From NCBI RefSeq assembly GCF_000585335.1, contig NZ_KK073872.1, forward strand, positions 1,913,283 to 1,977,282: a stretch of 64,000 nucleotides of DNA, read 5' to 3'. The notes beneath the pieces were generated by a model, which worked only from the letters and a program-made list of their open reading frames with translations, was not told where the DNA came from and did not search any database. Of the stretch, positions 54,202 to 62,085 are shown one piece after another; the stretch's first letter is position 1; each line of letters opens with the position of its first letter. A program made the translations under genes and the position numbers. The DNA is from Cloacibacillus evryensis DSM 19522 (GTDB lineage Bacteria > Synergistota > Synergistia > Synergistales > Synergistaceae).

Positions 54202-55392
54202 ATGGCTATAAAAGTTATTGAGGAAAAATGCAAAGGCTGCGGTCTGTGTGTAAAAAACTGTCCACAGGGAGCCTTCAGCGTACAGAATAAACACGCCGTC
54301 ATCGGTTTGGCCTGTAACGTCTGCAATCAGTGCCTTGAGCCAAAATTCTGCCCGTTCGGCGCCATCGTGAAGGTCGAGGAACGTTCCATGGCAAGGGCCG
54401 TGGACACGACGCAATATCATAACGTGTGGATCTTCGCAGAGCAGCGCGGCGGAAAACTGATGGACGTTTCGCTGGAGCTTTTGGGTGAAGGCAAAAGGCT
54501 CGCCGACGAAATCGGCTGCGAGGTCTGCGCCATTCTTTGCGGCGATTCCACGGACGGGCTCGTTACGGAGCTGTTCGAGTACGGCGCGGACAAGGTGTAT
54601 TACGCCAACGCTCCCGAGCTGAAGACCTATAACACCGACGCCTATACAAGCGTGATCTATAAGGCGATACTGAAATATAAGCCCGAAGTCGTGCTGATGG
54701 GCGCAACGCATATCGGGCGCGACCTCGGCCCCTGCCTCGCGGTCCGCTGCGAAACCGGCCTCACAGCCGACTGCACGAAGCTTGATATCGACCCCGAGGA
54801 TAAAAAACTCAGACAGACGCGTCCGGCTTTCGGCGGAAACCTGATGGCCACGATACTCTGCCCGAACCATCGCCCGCAGATGTCCACGGTGCGCCCCGGC
54901 GTTATGAAAAAGTCCGAGCGCGTCGCCGGCAGAAGCGGTACGAGGATCGACCTCGCGGCTGTTTTTGAGCCGGGCGAGATCCGCATGAAGGTGCTCGAGG
55001 TCGTAGCGGCTGTGAAAGAGATAGTCTCGCTCACCGACGCGGACGTTATCGTCTCCGGCGGCGCGGGGCTCGGCGGCCCTGACGGTTTCAAGGTCATCAA
55101 GCAGTTGGCCGACCGTCTCGGCGGCGTTGTGGGCTCCTCGCGCGCGGCGGTAGACGCCGGCTGGATCGATCACTCGCACCAGGTCGGACAGACGGGCACG
55201 ACCGTAAAGCCGAAGCTCTATATCGCCTGCGGCATCTCCGGCGCCATCCAGCATCTGGCCGGTATGCAGACTTCGGATTATATTGTGGCGATCAACAAAA
55301 ACGAAAACGCACCGATATTTGAAGTCGCCGATTACGGCATTGTCGGCGATCTGTATAAGGTCATTCCCGCGATCCTTGACGCGTTGGGATAA
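54202..55392 (+). CDS. etfA: Electron transfer flavoprotein alpha subunit with N-terminal double ferredoxin domain
   Basis: The first 55 residues carry two 4Fe-4S sites: Cys10, 13, 16, 20 ([12 protein letters not shown]) and Cys38, 41, 44, 50. Then comes an EtfA domain ([37 protein letters not shown], and the FAD-binding [58 protein letters not shown]). Ferredoxin-fused EtfA occurs in CarE of caffeyl-CoA reductase and in bifurcating lactate dehydrogenase systems, so electrons may be split between ferredoxin and NADH. Last gene of the operon. Confidence 0.94.
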   Translation: MAIKVIEEKCKGCGLCVKNCPQGAFSVQNKHAVIGLACNVCNQCLEPKFCPFGAIVKVEERSMARAVDTTQYHNVWIFAEQRGGKLMDVSLELLGEGKRLADEIGCEVCAILCGDSTDGLVTELFEYGADKVYYANAPELKTYNTDAYTSVIYKAILKYKPEVVLMGATHIGRDLGPCLAVRCETGLTADCTKLDIDPEDKKLRQTRPAFGGNLMATILCPNHRPQMSTVRPGVMKKSERVAGRSGTRIDLAAVFEPGEIRMKVLEVVAAVKEIVSLTDADVIVSGGAGLGGPDGFKVIKQLADRLGGVVGSSRAAVDAGWIDHSHQVGQTGTTVKPKLYIACGISGAIQHLAGMQTSDYIVAINKNENAPIFEVADYGIVGDLYKVIPAILDALG

Positions 55393-55512
55393 AGCTTGCC
55401 CCGCCGGCCGCCCTCCTCTGTGCCGGAAGCATTCAGGCGTCACGACGGAAAAGCCCCGTCTGGGCGAACGCCCCGGCTCGGCGGACACAGCGTGAGGAGC
55501 ATTAGGCGCCCC

Positions 55513-55577
55513 AAGCCGACCTCCAGCGGCGCGCGGCGCTTTTGAACGATCTCCGCAGCGGAATGCAGCGGCGTCGG
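55513..55577. other. GC-rich imperfect palindrome, otherwise empty intergenic stretch
   Basis: GCCGAC...GTCGGC frames an imperfect GC-rich palindrome. The rest of 55393-55848 has no gene that I can support on either strand apart from the terminator described next; the long minus-strand frame across it is an antisense shadow of etfA/etfB. Confidence 0.35.
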
Positions 55578-55648
55578 CTGGCATTCTCCCAGCCTTCCCC
55601 GCGGCCCGTTTGGGACCGGCACCGGAAAAAGCTGACGGTGGATCAAAA

Positions 55649-55689
55649 CGCCCCGTCCGGAAGATATCTTCAGGGACGGGACGTTTTTT
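55649..55689 (+). terminator. Rho-independent terminator of the catabolic operon
   Basis: CGCCCCGTCC and GGGACGGGACG pair around a GGAAGATATCTTCA apical part that itself forms a GAAGATATCTTC stem. A TTTTTT run follows (55684-55689). Confidence 0.8.
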
Positions 55690-55848
55690 CGATATTTCGT
55701 ACCGCTTGACAAACACCCCGTACAAATTTATTGACACAAAAGCAATAGCAAAAGAACTGTAACTTCCATGTAATCAAATCTTGGTTTTGTGCCGCCGGCT
55801 ATAATTCCTGCGCGCGGAACCATCTTAATAACGGAGGGAGTTTTTATC

Positions 55849-56592
55849 ATGACAGTTTTAACACGGGCCATAAAGGCTTTTCTTGTAGGCGCTTTTGTTG
55901 GATTGACCGGCCAGTCCCTTATATGGGTGTGCGCGCTGTTCGTACCCCCCGCAATGGCGGTGCCGGCCGCTACGCTTCTCTTCGGCGTACTGGGCATCGC
56001 GTTGATAGGCACCGGTTTTTACGCCGGGGCGATGGAGTTTGGAGGAAACGGCGCCGCGATCCCCATCTGGGGCCTCATGTTCGCCGCCGCCGCCGGACGC
56101 GCGGAGGCGCAGTCTAAAGGGGTCGCAGCTCCAAAAGCCTTTTGGATCGGATTTATCCCCATTATAAAAATTATCGGCGCCGGCTTCGTGCTTGCGTTCC
56201 TGTTGGGGATGGCGCTTAAGGAGACCGGCGCGACAACGGTCGAGGCTCCGGGGCTGATCATGCAGTTCGTCTGGGCCGTCATCATAGGCGGCGCGATCTC
56301 CGCCGCGGCGCAGCTGCTCTCGGAGACGAAGGCGCCGTTTCCTATTATCGCGGTCATTATGATCGCCTTCGGCGGCGGACTGCTGACCTATTTCGGCTTC
56401 ATGAAAACATTCGGCAGGCTGGGCGTCGGCGGCGCGTCCATGACGGCCGTCGCCTGCGGCAGCAGCGCCTATGAGGCCGGGACCGTGATATTGAGCGGCG
56501 TTGCGGCTCCGCTGATAATCGGCGTCGCGCTGAACATAATACTTGTGGCTATGGGCGCTTTTGCCGGCGTGTTTATGTTGGACAGGGACTGA
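55849..56592 (+). CDS. SpoVA-like membrane protein (two tandem repeats)
   Basis: A 247-residue, very hydrophobic protein with about six to eight helices. Two halves look alike: RAIKAFLVGAFVGLTGQSLI with FGGNGAAIPIWGLMFAAAAG in the first, and MQFVWAVIIGGAISAAAQLL with GGASMTAVACGSSAYEAG in the second. This is the pattern of SpoVAC/SpoVAE proteins, which carry dipicolinate channels in spores. No other spore genes are here, and the following gene encodes an outer-membrane porin, so a different transport role is likely. ATG 55849 follows GGAGGGAG. It ends 16 bases before the porin gene. Confidence 0.65.
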   Translation: MTVLTRAIKAFLVGAFVGLTGQSLIWVCALFVPPAMAVPAATLLFGVLGIALIGTGFYAGAMEFGGNGAAIPIWGLMFAAAAGRAEAQSKGVAAPKAFWIGFIPIIKIIGAGFVLAFLLGMALKETGATTVEAPGLIMQFVWAVIIGGAISAAAQLLSETKAPFPIIAVIMIAFGGGLLTYFGFMKTFGRLGVGGASMTAVACGSSAYEAGTVILSGVAAPLIIGVALNIILVAMGAFAGVFMLDRD

Positions 56593-56608
56593 CGGGAGGC
56601 TGAGGCGT

Positions 56609-58216
56609 ATGAAATTCTTTATAGCCGCTATGATTGCGGCATTCGTGTTCATCGCCGCCCCATTTTCCGCGGACGCCTCGTCAAATCCGTTCGCGGACGT
56701 TCCTTCCGGCCATTGGGCCTACGACGCCGTGGCGCAGTTGGCCGCCGACGGAGTCGTTTCCGGTTATCCCGCCGGCGATCTCAATGGCGCCCGTTTATGC
56801 ACACGCTATGAACTCGCCTCCGTCGTCGCCCGCGCTCTGGGAAAGACGGACGCGGGCAAGGCGTCAAAAACGGACGTCGGGATCTTGAACAAGCTGGTCA
56901 TGGAGTTCAAAGATGAACTTGACGCGCTGGGCATAAAGGCCGATAAAGCCGACAAGAGCGCAGCCGCGCTTGAAGAGCGGCTTGGCGGCTGGAGATTGTC
57001 CGGCGTATTCATCTTTGACGCCAATTTTACGAGCAAGGGCTGGTATAACAAGAACGAAAACGTCAATGATTTCAATAATAATCTTTTCGCGCTGCACCTT
57101 GTGAAAAATATTGACGAAAACACCTTTTTCTTCGCCGAATTCCGCAGCGGCTTTTTCGCCGACGGCAAAGGACGCGGCGACCAGTCCCCCGAACTCGACG
57201 AAATTTACGTCCAGACCAAGCTGCCTTACGACATAGACTTCAGAGTTGGCCGCTGGCTGGAGGACTTCGAGCGCGCGAACGGCCTCTACTGGAGCCAATA
57301 CGAAATGAATTCCCTTTACGGCAGCTACCGCACCGACGGCTTTCGGTTCCATAAGAATTTCGGCAGCTTTGACGCCACCGCCTTTATCGGACGCAACGCC
57401 AGGCACGGCGAGAGTTTTCTTCTCCAAATGCTGAACCGCGGCGTCATGAATGAAGAAGAGTGGGTGCTGCCGACATCGGGAGACACGTCGGGCAGCGAAT
57501 ACATGAATACCGTCGTCTACCTCCAGTGGCAGCCGAATGAAAAGTTAAAGCTGGGCGCCACTCTCAACTGGTGGGACGCGGACTCCGGCAAAGCCGGCGA
57601 ATACGACCTCGGGATGGCGATATACGGGCTTTACGCGGATGCGGCTCTCACTCCGGCAATAAACCTCAAAGGCATCTATTACTGGGAGAAGCTCGACGAC
57701 GGCTTCACACGCCTCAACGAATACGACAACAGGCTCCAAGGTATCGCCGATACTTCGCCGACCGCCTATAAAATCGTCCTGGACGTCAAACAGGAGGCGC
57801 TTAAATTCACCTCGTTGTGGCTGGAATATTCGACATACGACAACTCCTTCACGCTGAACAACCTTCAGCACGTCATGAACTGGGGCGAACGGAACCTGAC
57901 GCCCAGCGTCATGGACAATATGCCCTACGGCAGGGACGGCGCGACGAAAATCTGGATGGTAGGCGCCGAACAGCGCTGGAACGACAAGTGGACGACTTTT
58001 GAGAAATACGCGAAGGCGGCTTACGGCAAAGAATGGGCGGACGACGCGGAGAACTTCACCATCGGCGTTACATATCAATACACGCCGGCGATCGCGTTCC
58101 AAGTTGTCTACGACTATCTGGATTTCGGCTACGGGACCGGCGACCCTCTCGTCTCCCATAACTACCGCTTCGGTACGGACCACGTGCTGAAATTCCGCAC
58201 ATGCGTCTGTTTTTAG
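56609..58216 (+). CDS. SLH-domain outer-membrane porin
   Basis: A 535-residue envelope protein: signal peptide (residues 1-24, cut around ADA-S), an SLH domain (PFADVPSGHWAYDAVAQLAA, DGVVSGYPAGD) that binds pyruvylated cell wall polymer, a short helical linker with coiled-coil character (residues 100-130), then a beta-barrel rich in aromatic girdle patterns and ending VLKFRTCVCF with the terminal Phe seen in BamA-inserted proteins. SLH porins anchor the outer membrane in Synergistota, Negativicutes and Thermus. It implies a diderm cell. ATG 56609 follows GGGAGGCTGAGG. Confidence 0.9.
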   Translation: MKFFIAAMIAAFVFIAAPFSADASSNPFADVPSGHWAYDAVAQLAADGVVSGYPAGDLNGARLCTRYELASVVARALGKTDAGKASKTDVGILNKLVMEFKDELDALGIKADKADKSAAALEERLGGWRLSGVFIFDANFTSKGWYNKNENVNDFNNNLFALHLVKNIDENTFFFAEFRSGFFADGKGRGDQSPELDEIYVQTKLPYDIDFRVGRWLEDFERANGLYWSQYEMNSLYGSYRTDGFRFHKNFGSFDATAFIGRNARHGESFLLQMLNRGVMNEEEWVLPTSGDTSGSEYMNTVVYLQWQPNEKLKLGATLNWWDADSGKAGEYDLGMAIYGLYADAALTPAINLKGIYYWEKLDDGFTRLNEYDNRLQGIADTSPTAYKIVLDVKQEALKFTSLWLEYSTYDNSFTLNNLQHVMNWGERNLTPSVMDNMPYGRDGATKIWMVGAEQRWNDKWTTFEKYAKAAYGKEWADDAENFTIGVTYQYTPAIAFQVVYDYLDFGYGTGDPLVSHNYRFGTDHVLKFRTCVCF

Positions 58217-58241
58217 CGTAACGCTGGAATCACATATAGAG

Positions 58242-58279
58242 AGCGCCCCCTCCATTGGATAGATCCGGGAGGGGGCGCT
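58242..58279. terminator. Terminator between porin gene and molybdenum hydroxylase operon
   Basis: AGCGCCCCCTCC pairs with GGGAGGGGGCGCT, followed by TTTAAT on the plus strand. It separates convergent genes and may serve both. Confidence 0.75.
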
Positions 58280-58299
58280 TTAATGGCTTAACGGGACGC

Positions 58300-59250
58300 T
58301 TATGCGGCGTTTAATTTTTTGAGCAGTTCTCCGATCAGTTTGTAGGACATCATCTTGACCTTCGGCGGCACGACTGATTCGCGGATGAGGCCGCCGCCGG
58401 CTTTTATCTCTTTTACCGCTTCCTCCGTCCATTCCGCGCCGTCGGCTGGGGCGTTTTCGTCAAGCAGGCGCGAAGATTTTTCAAGGACGAGCGGCACCGG
58501 CCCGACCGCTCCCGCGACGGCCATCGCGGGGCGCGCTCCGTCGGAGAGGCGCAGAGCGAAGTTCACGAGCGGGAAGTCGATCGACGAGCGCACGTTGTAT
58601 TTCAGGAAGCCGCTCTTCTCGCCCACGGGCGGCAGGGGGATGTGGAGGCGCACCAGCAGCAGGGCGCTCTCTTCGGAGCGGAGACCGTTTTCGGCGCTGT
58701 GCTCCGCGATCAGCTTCGCGGCAGGGATCCTTTCCAGCCTGCCGTCCCTCAATATCTCGGCCTCGGCCTCGTAGAGCACAAGCGCCGTCGCCGTGTCGGA
58801 ATAGTATATGGCGCGGCAGACCGCCGAATTCCTGATCTGCAGGCAGACGCCGCCTCCCGCTTTAAAGCATTTTTCCATGGAGCTTCGCCACGAGGACGAC
58901 TGATTGAAAAATATGCAGCGCCGGTCCTGCATTACGTTGCCGCCGATCGTGCCGACGTTCCTTATTTGCAGGGAGGCCGTCTTTTCGGCGCTCTGTGCGA
59001 GCGCGGGAAGGTATCTCAGGACATCGGCGTTTTCGGCGATCTCCGTGAGCGTCGCCGCCGCGCCGATCGATATTTCTTTATCGGAGAGGCTTATGCCGCG
59101 AAGCTCGGTGAGCTTCGTCACGTCGATCAGCAGGCGCGGCTCTTTCAGTCCCAGCTTCATCAGCGGCACAAAGTCGGTGCCGCCGGCGATGAAGCGCCCC
59201 GCAAGTTTTTTATCATCTAGTTCCGCAAGTGATCTGACTCTTATATACAT
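58300..59250 (-). CDS. FAD-binding subunit of a molybdenum hydroxylase, HcrB-like with extra 4Fe-4S loop
   Basis: A 316-residue CoxM/XdhB-type FAD subunit: RFIAGGTDFVPLMKLGLKEP and SLQIRNVGTIGGNVMQDRRC for FAD binding. After residue 105 comes a 40-residue insert with Cys112, 128, 136 and 145 (spacing 16, 8, 9), including RRCIFFNQSSSWRSSMEKC. The same loop in the beta subunit of 4-hydroxybenzoyl-CoA reductase holds an additional 4Fe-4S cluster, as I recall with the same spacing. The enzyme is therefore likely a low-potential hydroxylase or reductase. ATG 59250 has AGGAG before it; the longer upstream frame is antisense noise. Confidence 0.85.
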   Translation of the reverse strand: MYIRVRSLAELDDKKLAGRFIAGGTDFVPLMKLGLKEPRLLIDVTKLTELRGISLSDKEISIGAAATLTEIAENADVLRYLPALAQSAEKTASLQIRNVGTIGGNVMQDRRCIFFNQSSSWRSSMEKCFKAGGGVCLQIRNSAVCRAIYYSDTATALVLYEAEAEILRDGRLERIPAAKLIAEHSAENGLRSEESALLLVRLHIPLPPVGEKSGFLKYNVRSSIDFPLVNFALRLSDGARPAMAVAGAVGPVPLVLEKSSRLLDENAPADGAEWTEEAVKEIKAGGGLIRESVVPPKVKMMSYKLIGELLKKLNAA

Positions 59251-59261
59251 CGCTCTTCTCC

Positions 59262-61502
59262 TCACTCCGCAACGTTCGGCAGTATGAGAAATTCCTCGCA
59301 GAGCGGGATACTGCTGATCTCGCGCCCGCTCGCGCGCGCCGCCGCGTTGACTATCGCGGGCGCGATCGGCACCGTGCTCAGTTCGCCGACGCTCTTCGCG
59401 CCGCAGGGGCCGGTCGGCTCGTAGCTTTCCGCGATAAACGAATGTATCCGCGGCAGGTCCGAACAAAGAGGTATCTTGTAGTGGAGCAGGTCGGAGGAGA
59501 GCGGCTTTTTCGCGATGTTGCTGATCTCTATCTGTTCCGTCAGCGTGTAGCCGACTCCCTGCGCCGCGCCGCCCTCGATCTGGCCCTCCACCGTGAGCGG
59601 ATTTATCGGCGTGCCGACGTCGACCGTCTCGATGAGGTGGAGCAGGCGGATGGCGTTTATTTTCTTATGGTACTCGGCCTTCACCATGCAGACGGAGAAG
59701 GGGTTGGGACAGGCGTCGGCCTTGTAGAAGCCGCGGCCGACGATGACGCCGCCGCGCTGGTGGAAGAGCGCCCTCTTTACCGCCGCGCGGAAGTCCAGCT
59801 TTTCGCCGCCGATGTAAAATATCCTCTCGCAGAGGATGACCTTGTCTTCCGATATCTGGTCGAGTATTTTTTTCAGCGTTTCATAGACGTCGAGACAGGC
59901 GCGGTAGACGGCGGTGCCGCAGATGAAGGTCTGGCTGCTGCCGAAGGTCCCCGTGTCGTAAGGGGTGATCTTCGTGTCGGCCGCCGTGATCGTCACCTCC
60001 GCAAGCGGGACTTTGAGCGTTTCGGCGGCGATCTGCGAGAGCATCGTTTCGCTGCCCTGACCGATGTCCGCCGAGCCGACGAGCAGCTCGACGCTGCCGT
60101 CGCTGTTGACGTTGACGATCGCCGAGCTGAGCCCCTCCTTCGACGACGGGCCGGAGCCGTGGCAGCCGAAGGAGACTCCCCAGGCCTGGCGGATATCGTC
60201 GTTGTCGATCAGCCCTTCCGCGGCGTCTATCTTTTTACGTTCCTTCATGCAGATGCGCACACACTGCTCGATCTCGCAGCTTGTAACCGGCAGCTCCGAG
60301 CCTGGGAAATGCCCGCCGACGGTGACGTGGTTCTTGAGGCGCAGCTCTATCGGGTCGATGCCGAGCTTCCGTGAGAGCCTGTCGAGCATCACCTCGCGCG
60401 CGAAGGCCAGCTGCATGTTGCCGTAGCCCCGGAAAGCCCCCGCCGTGGCGTGGTTCGTGAGCAGGCATTTGCCGTCGAAGAAGTAGCTCTGGATGGCGTA
60501 CTGGAATTTTCTCGCGCCCGCGCAGAGGACGGTCGGGCCGTGCGTCGTGTATGGCCCCGTGTTGAGCTTGTAGTCGGCGTAGAAGGCCGTCAGCTTTCCC
60601 TCTTTCGTCGCGCCGAGGCGCACCGCCGCCGTGGCTCCGTGCCTGACGACCGTGCCGGTCAGCTCCTCCTCGCGCGTGTTGACGATCTTGACGGGCCGCT
60701 TGATCTTCTTCGACAGGAGCGCCGCCGCCGGCTGCGAGTGAAGCTGCTGGCGCGCGCCGAAGCCGCCGCCGACCGCCGGCTTAATGATGCGTATTTTGTT
60801 TTCGCGGATGCCGACGAGTTCGCTGATTATCCGGCGCTCCTGAAAGACGGTCTGGGAGTTGCTCCAGATCGTGAGCTCGCGCCCGTCGCTGAAGTCGCAG
60901 ATGCAGGCGGTCGGTTCGATCGCCGTATGCTGCATCGGCGGGATGTGAAAACTGCCCTCGATGATGACGTCCGAGTCTTTGAAACCCTCGTCGGTGTCGC
61001 CCTCTTTGACCTCGCGCTTCCAGATGACGTTGTCTTCGGCAAGGTGCGGCTGAAGCGGTTCGTCTCCTCTTTTCAGCGCCTCGTCTATCGTGAAGATCGG
61101 CGGCAGTACGGAATATTCGACGACGACTTTATCGCAGGCCTCGCGGCATGCTTCGGGGGTCTCGGCGGCGACGCAGAGTATGCGGTCGCCCGCGCACTTC
61201 GGTTCCGTCGTGAGTATCTTTTCATCTTTAAGCAGCAGCGGCGAGGGCGGGTTGCCCGAGCAGTTGTAGAGGGTGTCAGGCACATCCTCCGGCAGGAGCG
61301 CGCCCACATATCCGGGGACGGCCTCCGCGGCGCTCAGATCTATTTTAGTGACGACGGCGCGCGCGTGGGGACTTCTGACGACGGCCCCATAGACCATTCC
61401 CGGCAGCTTCATGTCGTCGGTGTAGACTGCGCGCCCAGTCAGCTTGTCCCTGGCCTCGAGCCGCACCACGGGATGTTTGACAACGGAAAAATTCCTCTCC
61501 AT
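59262..61502 (-). CDS. Molybdopterin-binding subunit of a xanthine-dehydrogenase-family hydroxylase
   Basis: The catalytic subunit, 746 residues: N-terminal RLEARDKLTGRAVYTDDMKL, then cofactor-binding blocks KPAVGGGFGARQQLHSQPA, ATAGAFRGYGNMQLAFA, GSADIGQGSETMLSQIAAE and TGTFGSSQTFICGTA, and the catalytic Glu in CGAKSVGELSTVPIAPAIVN. It hydroxylates (or reductively dehydroxylates) an aromatic or N-heterocyclic carbon using Mo. Substrate is not evident; the neighbours suggest an imidazole, thione or acrylate derivative. It begins at the overlapping stop of the iron-sulfur subunit gene. Confidence 0.9.
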   Translation of the reverse strand: MERNFSVVKHPVVRLEARDKLTGRAVYTDDMKLPGMVYGAVVRSPHARAVVTKIDLSAAEAVPGYVGALLPEDVPDTLYNCSGNPPSPLLLKDEKILTTEPKCAGDRILCVAAETPEACREACDKVVVEYSVLPPIFTIDEALKRGDEPLQPHLAEDNVIWKREVKEGDTDEGFKDSDVIIEGSFHIPPMQHTAIEPTACICDFSDGRELTIWSNSQTVFQERRIISELVGIRENKIRIIKPAVGGGFGARQQLHSQPAAALLSKKIKRPVKIVNTREEELTGTVVRHGATAAVRLGATKEGKLTAFYADYKLNTGPYTTHGPTVLCAGARKFQYAIQSYFFDGKCLLTNHATAGAFRGYGNMQLAFAREVMLDRLSRKLGIDPIELRLKNHVTVGGHFPGSELPVTSCEIEQCVRICMKERKKIDAAEGLIDNDDIRQAWGVSFGCHGSGPSSKEGLSSAIVNVNSDGSVELLVGSADIGQGSETMLSQIAAETLKVPLAEVTITAADTKITPYDTGTFGSSQTFICGTAVYRACLDVYETLKKILDQISEDKVILCERIFYIGGEKLDFRAAVKRALFHQRGGVIVGRGFYKADACPNPFSVCMVKAEYHKKINAIRLLHLIETVDVGTPINPLTVEGQIEGGAAQGVGYTLTEQIEISNIAKKPLSSDLLHYKIPLCSDLPRIHSFIAESYEPTGPCGAKSVGELSTVPIAPAIVNAAARASGREISSIPLCEEFLILPNVAE

Positions 61503-61981
61503 CACTTCGTCCCTCCGCCCATTCTTTCGGCGGCGAGTTTCACCGCCTTCTCTATCTTTGTATAGCCGGTGCAGCGGCAGAGATTGCCGGCAAGGGCTTT
61601 GCGTATCTCGTCGGAGGACGGAGCGGGCTTTTTATCGAGCAGCGCCTTCGCCGAGAGCACCATGCCCGGGATACAGTAGCCGCACTGGACGGCTCCCGCG
61701 TCATAAAAGGCCTGCTGCACGGGATGGAGCTCGGAGCCCTTTGTGAGTCCTTCGATCGTGACGACGGAGCGCCCGTCGGCCTGGACCGCCAGGTATGAGC
61801 AGGAGTTCACCGGCTCGCCGTCGAGCAGCACGGTACAGGCCCCGCACTCCCCGCTGTCGCAGCCGCGTTTGCAGCCCTCAAGGCCGGCCCTTTCGCGTAT
61901 AGTGTCAAGCAATGTTTCATTTTCAGATACTTCGAAACGGCATTTCTCTCCGTTAAGAAGTATCTCTATTTTGTAATTCAT
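61502..61981 (-). CDS. 2Fe-2S subunit of the molybdenum hydroxylase
   Basis: A 159-residue CoxS/HcrC-type protein with two 2Fe-2S clusters: a plant-ferredoxin-type site GCKRGCDSGECGACTVLLDG (Cys37, 41, 46, 49 region) and a second site with QCGYCIPGMVL and NLCRCTGYTKI. It passes electrons between Mo and FAD subunits. ATG 61981 follows GAGGAAGAG. It is 104 bases downstream of the HAL-like gene in the same direction. Confidence 0.92.
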   Translation of the reverse strand: MNYKIEILLNGEKCRFEVSENETLLDTIRERAGLEGCKRGCDSGECGACTVLLDGEPVNSCSYLAVQADGRSVVTIEGLTKGSELHPVQQAFYDAGAVQCGYCIPGMVLSAKALLDKKPAPSSDEIRKALAGNLCRCTGYTKIEKAVKLAAERMGGGTK

Positions 61982-62085
61982 GATTCTCTTCCTCGTGAAA
62001 TAAAATATTACGGACGGCGGGCAAAGGGAGGGAACGGAGACGCCCCCGCCCTTTGCCGTCATTGTTGTTTATCTGCCGTGAAAAG

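Noticed and set aside
53938-55737. A 599-codon open frame on the minus strand
   Set aside because: It is antisense to etfB and etfA, which have full family motifs; the protein is Arg/His-rich with no recognisable domain.
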